Below, piece by piece: positions 8,528 to 15,020 of a stretch of DNA of 24,036 nt. Both the position numbers and the translations under genes were made by a program. The first letter of the stretch is position 1. Every line of letters starts with the position of its first letter. The stretch is from a virus, in IMG/VR virus record IMGVR_UViG_3300034012_001790, positions 1 through 24,036 of that record; one strand, 5' to 3'. The notes under the pieces were generated by a model, which saw nothing but the letters and a program-made list of their open reading frames with translations, made no database searches and was not told the DNA's origin.

Positions 8528-10095
8528 CCCAGCTCGCCCATAGGCCCAGACTGAATCTGGTACTCCAGCATTTCGTTCTCCCACTCCGGGTCGTAGGTGT
8601 CGGGAATCCACCCGAGCTGCTGGCGGGGCTCCTCCATTTCCTCCAGCGGCTTCCACGCCCGAGCCATCAGCGCGTACCTCAAGGCATCCAGGCGGTGATC
8701 GTTGCCCTTGATTGGCTTGATAACCCCATCGTCGCGGGACTCAAGAGCGTAATCGTCTGCCTCAGCGCGAAGGCCACGGCACTCAGGATTAACCCTCAAC
8801 CGCCCCTGCTCAATGCGCTGCTTGACCTGGAAAAACCCAGCCTCAAAGTTGTTCTGCCCGTTCTGGGTGGGGATGCCCTGACGAATCAGCTCCGACTGCA
8901 CCGTGTCGCTATTGACCTGCGCCCGCTGGCGGGAAGCAGGGTCAATGACGTAAATGCACTCGCGGATCCCCCACTTCTTATTTGTGCGCTTGATCGCTTC
9001 GGCGTACTCAACGGGGGTTAGATCCTGAAGCAGTACCTCGTCAAAGACGTAGGCCACGTTGTCCTTATCGAATCCGACCCAAACCATCGCCGCGTTTCGG
9101 ATTCCAGGGTCAATCCCCACAACAACGTCCCACACCTGCCGATTAGCAGCAGACTCGTTCCCCGACCATTTCCTTGACTGGCTGGTGTACCAGTCCGTCC
9201 ACCCACCCTGCCGTCCCTTCTTGTTAGGTGGATACGGGCCGGGGGTAACGCACTTCTCAAACTCGGGATAAGCCAAACCTCCAATGTCAATGAAGTCACC
9301 GAACTCCACCGCTCGCCGCCAAACGTCCGGCTGAGCATCCAAAGCGGCCTTAACGCCGTCCTTGCTCAAGGTCGGGTTGTCGTGGATCGAACCCCGGATA
9401 ACGGTTATGTCCGGGCTCTCACGGTTCTTGTAAATCTCGCGGCGAACCCAAGTCGTGTTCGTCGTCAAGGGAGTCATGGCGAACATCTCAAAGCCGTCGT
9501 ACTGCGCCAGGCGCACCTTGCACTCGCGGCGAATCTCCCACGGCGGCGGCTCGTCATACCCGACAAGGTGCATCGAGGAACCAGCAAACATTGAGGGATC
9601 CTGCACGTAGGTCTTGAACTCAATCCACGACCCGTTAGCGAACTGAAGCATCCCAAGCTGCTTGTGATACGCCTTAGCGAACGAGTTGCCCTTCAGTGCC
9701 TTCGGGGGACACCACAAACGAAGCTCGGGAAGAATCACAGTTTCAAGCACCTGGAACGACGGACACACCAGCCGGCACTTAGTACCCGGATAATCCGTGT
9801 TCACGCCCGGAGTCCACTTCTTGAACTCCATCATCCACTCAGGCACCCACTCCGGATCCAGGCACTCAACAATCGTCCTGACCAGCAGAGCAGTCGTCTT
9901 ACCGAACCTGTTGCCCGCAAACGCCGCGATAATGCGCGTCTGAGCGTTCCAGAACGCCACCTGCTGCTCATTATCGGCGCGAACCTTATAGAGCGGATTA
10001 CCTTCAATCCGCTCGTCAAGCTCCTGAAGAAGCCTCTCAGCTTCCTCACGCTGCTCAGGGGTTAGCTGATCCAGCACCCCCTCAGGAACCTGCAC
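8524..10095 (-). CDS. terL: Terminase large subunit (523 aa)
   Basis: This is the ATP-driven DNA-packaging motor and headful or site-specific nuclease. Visible motifs are Walker A GNRFGKTT at residues 61-68, Walker B LVGYDE at 177-182, and an RNase H-like nuclease with acidic residues at Asp329 (VVGIDPG), Asp385 (IYVIDPASRQ) and Asp470 (HRLDALRYALM). Full length is normal for the family. The start is GTG at 10095, sharing a base with the upstream stop (TAGTG). It lies upstream of the portal, as in most tailed phages. The likely small subunit is not adjacent; a candidate is at 15567-16064. Motif content makes the call secure. Confidence 0.95.
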   Translation of the reverse strand: MQVPEGVLDQLTPEQREEAERLLQELDERIEGNPLYKVRADNEQQVAFWNAQTRIIAAFAGNRFGKTTALLVRTIVECLDPEWVPEWMMEFKKWTPGVNTDYPGTKCRLVCPSFQVLETVILPELRLWCPPKALKGNSFAKAYHKQLGMLQFANGSWIEFKTYVQDPSMFAGSSMHLVGYDEPPPWEIRRECKVRLAQYDGFEMFAMTPLTTNTTWVRREIYKNRESPDITVIRGSIHDNPTLSKDGVKAALDAQPDVWRRAVEFGDFIDIGGLAYPEFEKCVTPGPYPPNKKGRQGGWTDWYTSQSRKWSGNESAANRQVWDVVVGIDPGIRNAAMVWVGFDKDNVAYVFDEVLLQDLTPVEYAEAIKRTNKKWGIRECIYVIDPASRQRAQVNSDTVQSELIRQGIPTQNGQNNFEAGFFQVKQRIEQGRLRVNPECRGLRAEADDYALESRDDGVIKPIKGNDHRLDALRYALMARAWKPLEEMEEPRQQLGWIPDTYDPEWENEMLEYQIQSGPMGELG

Positions 10096-10292
10096 TACCG
10101 CTCCTTCAGCTTCTTCTCCAGCATCGCCTTCGTATCAAAAGGCTCACCCTCAGACTTCTGCTCGGGCTTCTCCTCAGGCTCGTCCTTCTCAGAGTCCTCA
10201 GACTCCTGGGGCTCGTCAGGCATCGCCTTACTCCCGGCCAAAGCCAGGATCAGCTTCTTAACCTCCTGCTCCGAGAAAGTGATCCCCGCCAT
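10095..10292 (-). CDS. Small acidic protein upstream of terminase (65 aa)
   Basis: The start is ATG at 10292 (TGATG junction); a GTG one codon earlier is possible. The protein has a short helix (ITFSEQEVKKLILALAGSKA), then a disordered acidic middle made mostly of Glu, Asp, Ser, Lys and Pro (residues about 25-50), and a basic helical end (AMLEKKLKER). No family recognised. Immediate coupling to the terminase suggests a packaging or head-related helper, but this is only context. Confidence 0.6.
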   Translation of the reverse strand: MAGITFSEQEVKKLILALAGSKAMPDEPQESEDSEKDEPEEKPEQKSEGEPFDTKAMLEKKLKER

Positions 10293-10564
10293 CACTTAAA
10301 GCCCTTCACAGTCCGAACCCACTCCTTACCGGACTTCACATACCCAGCGGCCTTGAACGCCTTACGCTTCTCAGCACGAACCTTGCGCTGAAACTCCGTC
10401 GGAGCCTCCGCGCCACCCGTCTTGGAAGCCTTCGACTTATAGCCGGCAGTCGGGGCCAAACCAACCCGAACCCACTTGCCATCAACCTTCTTCATGCCCT
10501 TGTCGTAAAAGCCCTGACGCTTAGCGGCACGACGCTTCTTCACAATCTCACTAACCGGATCCAT
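10292..10564 (-). CDS. Small basic protein with two similar halves (90 aa)
   Basis: The protein is Lys/Arg-rich and looks internally duplicated. The N-terminal half has KKRRAAKRQGFYDKGMKKVD followed by GKWVRVG. The C-terminal half has RAEKRKAFKAAGYVKSGKEW followed by VRTVKG. Both follow the pattern basic helix, G[FY], short turn, K-W-V-R. This suggests tandem copies of a 25-30-residue nucleic-acid-binding unit. The start is ATG at 10564 (TGATG junction). Function unknown; DNA binding is inferred from charge. Confidence 0.6.
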   Translation of the reverse strand: MDPVSEIVKKRRAAKRQGFYDKGMKKVDGKWVRVGLAPTAGYKSKASKTGGAEAPTEFQRKVRAEKRKAFKAAGYVKSGKEWVRTVKGFK

Positions 10565-10839
10565 CACATACCCCGCATACGGTCATAGCGCGGCAGCCGA
10601 GTCGGCTTACCCCGCATTTCACGCCCAGGCATAGCCGGCAACGAGCCCCCGCCCCGGCCAGGAATACGCAACCCACGATTAACCCGCACCCCCCGCTTAG
10701 GGGGATTCGTAGTTGCCATCGGGCCATCCTTACGCATAGCCACCAGCTTCCGAAGCAGCTCAACCTTCCGTCCCATAGACGGATCAGGCCCAAGATTCTT
10801 CTTCACAGCACCAGCAGCAACCCGCTTCATCGGATCCAT
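10564..10839 (-). CDS. Small basic Gly/Pro/Arg-rich protein (91 aa)
   Basis: The protein is strongly basic, with a first helix (MDPMKRVAAGAVKKNLG) and a second (MGRKVELLRKLVAMRKDG), then an extended Arg/Gly/Pro region (RGVRVNRGLRIPGRGGGS) to a Met/Arg-rich end. No family recognised. The opening MDP is shared with the next gene (MDPVSEIVKKR), and both carry a basic stretch, so the two may be distant duplicates. It starts directly before the stop of a 42-aa gene. Confidence 0.5.
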   Translation of the reverse strand: MDPMKRVAAGAVKKNLGPDPSMGRKVELLRKLVAMRKDGPMATTNPPKRGVRVNRGLRIPGRGGGSLPAMPGREMRGKPTRLPRYDRMRGM

Positions 10840-10968
10840 CTACTTCTTTCCCTTCTTGCGAACCAACCGACGCTTCGCATTTTTTTCACTGACCTTCCGG
10901 CAAGAACCAGGCGCACACGGCTTCACACCCGGCACACGCCCATAACCCGCCCAACAATCACAAGCCAC
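10840..10968 (-). CDS. 42-aa Cys-containing basic miniprotein
   Basis: The frame starts with GTG at 10968, immediately after the TAG of the upstream gene, and ends with TAG immediately before the ATG of the downstream gene, so it fills the interval exactly. The product has four cysteines in its first half (ACDCWAGYGR, PGVKPCAPGSC) and a basic C-terminal half ending RRLVRKKGKK. This could be a single zinc-binding knuckle with a nucleic-acid-binding tail. The exact fit and charge bias match its neighbours, but a gene this short needs proteomic support. Confidence 0.5.
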   Translation of the reverse strand: MACDCWAGYGRVPGVKPCAPGSCRKVSEKNAKRRLVRKKGKK

Positions 10969-11133
10969 CTACTCCACCGTCCCACGACGAGGATCATTCC
11001 CCTTATACGGAGCCTTATAGCCCTTCGGGAAACCGCCGAAACGACCCTTCCGCTTCATCCCGCGCCGAACAAGACGCTTGAACGCCCTCTCCCGCTTCTC
11101 GTAATAACTCTTAGACTTCATCGGACCTGGCAT
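10969..11133 (-). CDS. Small basic protein, first gene of the late operon (54 aa)
   Basis: I chose ATG at 11133 (MPGPMKSKSYYEKRER), preceded by AGAAGGG at a suitable distance. An in-frame extension upstream to 11202 lacks support. The product is extremely basic (KRLVRRGMKRKGRFGG, then GYKAPYKGNDPRRG). It is the first gene leftward of the control region. No family recognised; charge suggests DNA or RNA binding. Confidence 0.55.
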   Translation of the reverse strand: MPGPMKSKSYYEKRERAFKRLVRRGMKRKGRFGGFPKGYKAPYKGNDPRRGTVE

Positions 11134-11238
11134 CAAACACCCTTCTGAGCCACACAAAGGCTCTCTAACGACAACACAGAAAAAAGACGACCAACCACCC
11201 AACGGAGTCCCACGACACCCCTAGAGGGGTTCCATTCA

Positions 11239-11329
11239 CCCCACCCCCCCTTTTGATCTGAAAAATCTCTGGGCGTCAGGAGATATATATACGCGGGTAA
11301 CGGTGAGCCTGACCCCTCCCCTCCCCCCC
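11239..11329 (-). other. Potential G-quadruplex / polypurine tracts
   Basis: On the minus strand positions 11329-11313 read G7-A-G4-A-G4 and positions 11250-11239 read G7-T-G4. Both fit the usual four-run quadruplex pattern or come close to it. They flank the late-operon leader. A structural or regulatory role is inference. Confidence 0.45.
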
Positions 11330-11580
11330 TACCGAGGTATAAACCCGGATTCCGGTTTCTGGCCGGGGGGGTTTTCGGGTTTTGAGCCCTGCCACTAGCT
11401 CGCGCCGGCTAAAGACTCAATGATCGCAGGGGGATAAACCTATGAGGTGGATAGGTATAGCTGGGACCAGGGGCGGCGAGGTTTATACGCGGGCGCGTTA
11501 GCCGTCGGCGCTGGCCCTAAGAAACTGTTGACCGGGGCGAGGGGCGAGGGATGGCCGGCGACGTATATACGCCGGGCGGG

Positions 11581-11610
11581 TTGACACGTCCGATGCGGGC
11601 GTGATAGTGT
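11581..11610 (+). promoter_or_regulatory. Rightward sigma70-like promoter with operator-like palindrome
   Basis: TTGACA at 11581-11586 is followed after 18 bases by TAGTGT at 11605-11610, with a TG just before it. An imperfect palindrome, GTGATAGTGTCAC (11601-11613), overlaps the -10 region and may bind a repressor. The first gene of the rightward cassette starts about 40 bases downstream. Confidence 0.6.
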
Positions 11611-11649
11611 CACGCTAGTTGTGTTCGCTAACTAATGGAGGCTAGGAAT

Positions 11650-11928
11650 ATGTCGTATTCGATTGGGGATATGTTCGCGGTTCGATTCGGTACGGGTTCC
11701 GGGCGTGGCGTGTCGGTCACGGCGCCGGGGAACCTTTACATCGGGGAATGGTGCGTGGATACTGATGGCGCCTGGATTGACGGGATGCGCGAATGGCTTG
11801 GTGAGAATCCCGGCCATGATGACCGCCCCGTAATGCTGATCGCCCGTAACGGGATGATTGGCGCGACGTATTGGGATGGCGTAGAGGCTTACGCTTTCGA
11901 TCATTACGACGAAGGCGGTGCAGCGTGA
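11650..11928 (+). CDS. Unknown small acidic protein, first of rightward cassette (92 aa)
   Basis: I chose ATG at 11650, eight bases after GGAGG. An earlier in-frame ATG at 11635 overlaps the ribosome site itself and is rejected. The product begins MSYSIGDMFAVRFGTGSGRG, has a beta-rich middle (NLYIGEWCVDTDGAWIDGM) and ends acidic (YAFDHYDEGGAA). No family recognised. It is the promoter-proximal gene of a likely early operon and is coupled to the next gene by a GTGA overlap. Confidence 0.7.
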   Translation: MSYSIGDMFAVRFGTGSGRGVSVTAPGNLYIGEWCVDTDGAWIDGMREWLGENPGHDDRPVMLIARNGMIGATYWDGVEAYAFDHYDEGGAA

Positions 11929-12164
11929 CCTCGCTGCGGGAGCTAGAGGCGCTAGAAGGCGTGGAAACCTGTTGCAGCGTCATCGATCAAATGGTCGGCC
12001 GGGGTATTGCCCCTAATGAGGCTTTCCGGCAGCTGTTCGCCATCGACCCTGTAGGGATTACCGATGAGCAGAAGGATGCCCTAAGGCTTTATTGGGAGTT
12101 GTCCCGCCGTACGGAGGCGGGCCAGGCGATCCTAGACCGGGCGTACGCGAAGGTGAAGGGCTAA
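11925..12164 (+). CDS. Unknown helical protein (79 aa)
   Basis: The start is GTG at 11925 overlapping the previous stop as GTGA. The protein is mainly helical: LRELEALEGVETCCSVIDQM, then GIAPNEAFRQLFAIDPVGIT, and a C-terminal helix RTEAGQAILDRAYAKVKG. A pair of adjacent cysteines lies at residues 15-16. No family recognised. It is followed by the tRNA-like hairpin at 12166-12208. Confidence 0.65.
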   Translation: MTSLRELEALEGVETCCSVIDQMVGRGIAPNEAFRQLFAIDPVGITDEQKDALRLYWELSRRTEAGQAILDRAYAKVKG

Positions 12165-12165
12165 C

Positions 12166-12208
12166 GGGGCGAATGGTTCTGGCCGGGGTTCGATTCCCCG
12201 GCGCTCCC
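12166..12208 (+). other. tRNA-like T-arm plus acceptor minihelix
   Basis: GGTTCGATTCC lies in a perfect seven-base-pair hairpin (12182-12188 with 12196-12202) whose loop TTCGATT (12189-12195) is a canonical tRNA T-loop. The following GCGCTCC (12201-12207) can pair at six of seven positions, one of them G-U, with GGGGCGA at 12166-12172, mimicking an acceptor stem. No D-arm or anticodon arm is present, so it is not a normal tRNA. It may be an integration-derived tRNA or tmRNA 3' end, a tRNA relic or a tRNA mimic. Confidence 0.5.
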
Positions 12209-12247
12209 TCCCGCAATAAGGCGGGGCGACGAATGGAGGTTAGGACG

Positions 12248-12613
12248 ATGGAAAGCATGAGCAGTGTTGGGCGCCATGAGAAGGCTTTTTATAGCTTGCA
12301 GGCGCAGCTAGAGGAGTGGAAGGGCCAGGCCGCTAGCGACGATGGCGACGGGCCGGACTGCTACGGAATCGGGCATGAGCTAGTCAGTACGCTCACGCTC
12401 GCCGGGGGCGGCCCGTCTACGTGGATCGAATACAACCATTCGGAAGGGCGGGCGGTGTATGTAACGACTGCGCCGGATTACGCTAACCGGGGAACCGCAG
12501 CGCCGGATCGGGTTGAGCTAACCGCCGACGAATCGGACCTGGTGGCGCAATGGTTCGGGCTGGATTACGTGGAAGGGCTCACTATTGAGCCGGACGGCAC
12601 CGTTAGCCGGTAA
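12248..12613 (+). CDS. Unknown acidic protein (121 aa)
   Basis: ATG at 12248 follows GGAGGTTAG. An earlier in-frame ATG at 12233 overlaps the ribosome site and is rejected. The N-terminal half is helical (MSSVGRHEKAFYSLQAQLEE), the middle Gly-rich (GDGPDCYGIGHELVSTLTLA) and the C-terminus beta-like with a final acidic motif (DESDLVAQWFGLDYVEGLTI). No family recognised. It is followed at once by a strong terminator, so genes 11650-12613 form a transcription unit. Confidence 0.65.
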   Translation: MESMSSVGRHEKAFYSLQAQLEEWKGQAASDDGDGPDCYGIGHELVSTLTLAGGGPSTWIEYNHSEGRAVYVTTAPDYANRGTAAPDRVELTADESDLVAQWFGLDYVEGLTIEPDGTVSR

Positions 12614-12618
12614 TGACT

Positions 12619-12650
12619 AAGAGCCCTCGCCCTAGTGGCGGGGGCTCTTT
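12619..12650 (+). terminator. Strong intrinsic terminator
   Basis: An 11-bp GC-rich stem (12621-12631 with 12637-12647, one G-U) plus two A-T pairs closes a five-base loop and is followed by TTTACTTTT. It starts five bases after the stop of the 121-aa gene. The next gene begins only 20 bases later, so either read-through or another promoter is needed for it. Confidence 0.85.
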
Positions 12651-12668
12651 ACTTTTGGAGGCTAGTTT

Positions 12669-13277
12669 ATGTCCGATAAGCGGCGCGGCGCGGCTTTTCC
12701 GAAAGCGGCGCGGTACGTAAAGCCAGGCCAGGCGCAGGTACGCCTGGAGTGTTCGCTTCACGGGGTACACCATAGGGTCCGGCGATATACCCCGGACCAA
12801 GCGCGGGAGGCTTGCGCGGAGGGTGAAACCTGCCAGGCGGAAGGGAATACGTGCGGCGCGGTAATGATCCCGTCAGCGGTGGAGGATTGCGCCGAGCTTG
12901 CGCCGGACCTATTGCACCTTCACCCGGTGCATATTGAGGATGCCAGGGCGGAAGGTGAGCGCGAGCTGCGGCAGGTAGAGAGGGAGTGGAACCATTCCCC
13001 GGATCAGTGTTGCGGCGGCTGCGGGGAACCTATGCCGGCGCACCTAGACCCCGACGAGTGGTATTGCCGCCACTGTCTCCGAGTGAACGGGCGTACGGCG
13101 GAAGGTGGGCGGGAAGTGTTCGCCGCCGCGCCATTCTCCCCCGAGGTTGAGCGGTGTAACGGGCTCGCCCGGCAGAAGCCGGCCAGGGAGCGGCGGAAGG
13201 TGAGAGCCGAGCCCGAGCGGGTAAAGGTCGGGCAGATTGCGAATCCCGAGCCTGGACCCGGGGATATACCCTTCTAG
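12669..13277 (+). CDS. Zinc-ribbon protein of unknown function (202 aa)
   Basis: It has a clear zinc ribbon in the second half: Cys115-x2-Cys118 (CCGGCGEPMP) and Cys133-x2-Cys136 (WYCRHC), spaced by 14 residues. An earlier Cys/His-rich section lies at residues 28-62 (LECSLHGVHHRVRRY, then ETCQAEGNTC) and could bind a second metal ion. The start of the protein and the C-terminus are basic (MSDKRRGAAFPKAARYV; KPARERRKVRAEPERVKV), and the C-terminal tip is GPGDIPF. That tip recalls the SSB C-terminal DIPF motif used to recruit host repair proteins. This is only a resemblance. Nucleic-acid binding is inferred. Confidence 0.65.
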   Translation: MSDKRRGAAFPKAARYVKPGQAQVRLECSLHGVHHRVRRYTPDQAREACAEGETCQAEGNTCGAVMIPSAVEDCAELAPDLLHLHPVHIEDARAEGERELRQVEREWNHSPDQCCGGCGEPMPAHLDPDEWYCRHCLRVNGRTAEGGREVFAAAPFSPEVERCNGLARQKPARERRKVRAEPERVKVGQIANPEPGPGDIPF

Positions 13278-13289
13278 GGTAGTCGTCAC

Positions 13290-13318
13290 TTGACAAACAT
13301 ACTTTAGTCGTGTAAAAG
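13290..13318 (+). promoter_or_regulatory. Second rightward sigma70-like promoter
   Basis: TTGACA at 13290-13295, 17-base spacer, TAAAAG at 13313-13318. It lies in the 70-base gap before the 274-aa gene. The sequence GTCGTGTAA (13307-13315) overlaps its -10 and recurs at 23501-23509 in the repressor region, which suggests a shared operator. Confidence 0.65.
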
Positions 13319-13347
13319 AGCAGGTAACTACGAATAGGAGGCTAGTT

Positions 13348-14172
13348 ATGCAGCATGAAGTAGAGGAAACCGAAGGCGGGTATCCGCTCGCCCTGGAGCT
13401 AAGGCGCGGGCCGGTGAAGGTCGGCGTCTATTACGACGAGGTTCCCTGGAATCCCCGGAAGGAATACGACGGTGGAGTGGGGGAGATTATCCTTCACCGT
13501 GACGGATACTCACTAGGTGACGAGGGGCCGAAACAGGAGGCGTGGCTGAACCTTGCCCGCACCTATGGCGCGTATCGTAATGCTCGGTCGCTCGCCGGAT
13601 CACTGACTGAGCGGAAGGGGAGCTTGCCGGACGCTCACTGGCATACGTGGCCGGACACGGCGGCGGAAGTGGACTGGAAGGAAAGCGTGGATGTTCGTGT
13701 CCTTATTCCGCTTGACCTTCAGTTTGGCGGAAACGCCGACCCTATGTACCTGCGGCACGACTCCCCGATCATCGGGCAGAAGGCTTGCCGGGCCTATATC
13801 GGCGCGATGCTGGAAGGTGACGAGGAGCTGGACGGCTTGTACGTCGCCACCCGTGACACGGTAGAGGCCGAGTGCGGCAACATGCGCCCGGAGTCCCTGC
13901 GGAGGATGGCCGGGATCATGGAAGGCCAGCTACAGGAGTACGCCGACTACGTAGCGGGAGAAGTGTTCTATATCCGCTCCGAGGATCACAACGGCGACGA
14001 GGAAGTGGTCGGCGGATTCATAGGTGAGAAGTATGCCCGGCAGGAGGCCGAGGCCGAGCTGGACGATATGTACCGGCGATACGTGGCGGAAGTGGGCGAC
14101 GTAGCGGCCTGGGCTCGCAGCATGGGCGAAACCCTCGCCGGCACCTACCCCCCGATGGAGGTTCCGGTATGA
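13348..14172 (+). CDS. Unknown accessory protein, largest in rightward cassette (274 aa)
   Basis: The N-terminal region holds VPWNPRKEYDGGVGEIILHR (residues about 32-51) followed by DGYSLGDE. This resembles a pattern (NPR-x-x-D-N-x-G, HR-x-Y-x-LGDE) I know from uncharacterised phage proteins of Gram-positive hosts. The middle has an acidic segment with two conserved-looking sections (DLQFGGNADPMYLRHD, GAMLEGDEELDGLYVATRD). The C-terminus is helical (ARQEAEAELDDMYRRYVAEV). It has its own promoter and a GGAGGCTAG leader, so it is probably strongly expressed. The function is not known; an early host-interaction role is only inferred. Confidence 0.7.
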   Translation: MQHEVEETEGGYPLALELRRGPVKVGVYYDEVPWNPRKEYDGGVGEIILHRDGYSLGDEGPKQEAWLNLARTYGAYRNARSLAGSLTERKGSLPDAHWHTWPDTAAEVDWKESVDVRVLIPLDLQFGGNADPMYLRHDSPIIGQKACRAYIGAMLEGDEELDGLYVATRDTVEAECGNMRPESLRRMAGIMEGQLQEYADYVAGEVFYIRSEDHNGDEEVVGGFIGEKYARQEAEAELDDMYRRYVAEVGDVAAWARSMGETLAGTYPPMEVPV

Positions 14173-14321
14173 CCATCAAAGTCGTCACAAGCCGGGCAGG
14201 GATAGGACGCTGCCGGCAGTGCGGGATAAGCCCGCAACTAGTGAAGGACGGGCGCTGTTACGAGTGTCAGGACCGCGCCCCGCAACTGAAACTAACCAAC
14301 AAGGAGGCTAACGATGATTAG
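14169..14321 (+). CDS. 50-aa zinc-finger protein
   Basis: The ATG at 14169 overlaps the previous stop as ATGA. The product starts MTIKVVTSRAGIGR and has two CxxC pairs, CRQC at residues 15-18 and CYEC at 30-33, spaced by 11 residues. This is a compact zinc knuckle/ribbon. The stop (14319-14321) lies a few codons into the next gene, whose leader GGAGGCTAA is therefore inside this gene (codons for Lys-Glu-Ala-Asn). Too short for most gene finders, but coupling and cysteine spacing support it. Confidence 0.65.
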   Translation: MTIKVVTSRAGIGRCRQCGISPQLVKDGRCYECQDRAPQLKLTNKEANDD

Positions 14322-14529
14322 GCGGAAGGTGAAGGATCTGCGACCCGGCGACATATTCGACGCCTATGGCGATAAGTACGCCGACCCGGATAAAGACCCG
14401 GCGAACATATACGCCTACGAGTACGTGGAAGTGCATGAAGTGGAGCGGGAAACGCCGGATTGTGTGGGCGTATTCGGGGAAGGGTTCGCCTGCGGGTTCC
14501 CTCCCGAGCATGAAGTGTGGGTCAAGTGA
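14314..14529 (+). CDS. Unknown acidic protein (71 aa)
   Basis: ATG at 14314 after AAGGAGGCTAA, overlapping the zinc-finger gene by eight bases. The first residues are basic (MIRRKVKDLRPGDIFD), and the rest is acidic with aromatic residues (NIYAYEYVEVHEVERETPD) and ends with GEGFACGFPPEHEVWVK. VKDLRPGDIF resembles the opening of small beta-barrel phage proteins that modify or read translation/transcription signals. No family assigned. Confidence 0.65.
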   Translation: MIRRKVKDLRPGDIFDAYGDKYADPDKDPANIYAYEYVEVHEVERETPDCVGVFGEGFACGFPPEHEVWVK

Positions 14530-14609
14530 AGGACCGTGACTGGATCCTCGCGCTAGTGATCGCGGGTATCCCGTTCGCGGCAATCTGGATAACCAAAATA
14601 GGAGGCTAG
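14526..14609 (+). CDS. 27-aa single-helix membrane microprotein
   Basis: GTG at 14526 overlaps the previous stop as GTGA. The product is a charged head (KDRDW), a hydrophobic helix (ILALVIAGIPFAAIWI) and a short TKIGG end. The last codons (GGA GGC TAG) are the start-associated leader of the next gene, so the stop codon and ribosome site are the same sequence. Overlap and pure hydrophobic core make it likely real despite its length. Confidence 0.5.
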   Translation: MKDRDWILALVIAGIPFAAIWITKIGG

Positions 14610-14613
14610 AACA

Positions 14614-14832
14614 ATGGAAAGAGGACCGAGAAGGAACGCGGCGATCAAAAGCGCCGAGTGGCTAGTGAACTCACTGCGTGAAAGCGAGGACTACGGCGAG
14701 TGCGTTGCCGAGTTTGTCGCCGTCGCCCAGACAATGGGGTTCGAGTTTGATCTTGGCATGAACCAGGATCAGATCACCATCTACACCGGCTACGTCGAAG
14801 GTGACGACGGCATGAAGGAGGCGGCGGCATGA
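14614..14832 (+). CDS. Unknown acidic protein (72 aa)
   Basis: ATG at 14614, five bases after GGAGGCTAG. The product begins basic (MERGPRRNAAIKSAEWL), then is a helical acidic domain (LRESEDYGECVAEFVAVAQT) followed by an extended segment (GFEFDLGMNQDQITIYTGYV). It ends KEAAA. No family recognised. ATGA overlap with the next gene couples them. Confidence 0.65.
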   Translation: MERGPRRNAAIKSAEWLVNSLRESEDYGECVAEFVAVAQTMGFEFDLGMNQDQITIYTGYVEGDDGMKEAAA

Positions 14833-15020
14833 AGTACCTCGTAACCGTCCACAAACACGACGACCCCGACCTCCCCTACGAGGAATGGGCGCAAAGCGAC
14901 CGTGAGCTATCACGGATCGTAAACCGCATAACCCCACTCATGGAGCCCGGCGACACAATGCTCGTCACGGACCTGGACACCGGGGAAATGCAGCAGGAGC
15001 GGCGGAAGGTGCTGGCATGA
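14829..15020 (+). CDS. Unknown small protein (63 aa)
   Basis: ATGA overlap with the previous gene. It reads MKYLVTVHKHDDPDLPYEEW, a central helix (DRELSRIVNRITPLME) and GDTMLVTDLDTGEMQQERRK. The alternating beta and helix pattern suggests a small alpha-beta fold. No family recognised. Its stop is overlapped by the 25-aa membrane ORF. Confidence 0.65.
   Translation: MKYLVTVHKHDDPDLPYEEWAQSDRELSRIVNRITPLMEPGDTMLVTDLDTGEMQQERRKVLA

Larger units (their letters stand above)
11134..11649. other. Divergent control region between late operon and rightward cassette
   Basis: No gene is visible in 516 bases. It holds an ACCCCT-AG-AGGGGT inverted repeat (11217-11230), pyrimidine runs on the plus strand (11239-11250 and 11313-11329), a G7 run (11365-11371), a near-palindrome around CCGGATTCCGG (11346-11356), three TATACGC-type motifs followed by G/C (11287-11297, 11483-11493, 11564-11576) and a rightward promoter at 11581. 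A late leftward promoter must lie here, but I could not assign its hexamers. Confidence 0.7.

Noticed and set aside
11437-11520. Very short plus-strand frame (ATG at about 11441) in the control region
   Set aside because: Fewer than 20 codons, no GGAGGCTAG leader and no coupling, unlike the other accepted microproteins.
12120-12208. Complete tRNA gene around the T-loop
   Set aside because: No D-arm, anticodon arm or matching full acceptor stem could be found upstream within tRNA length.
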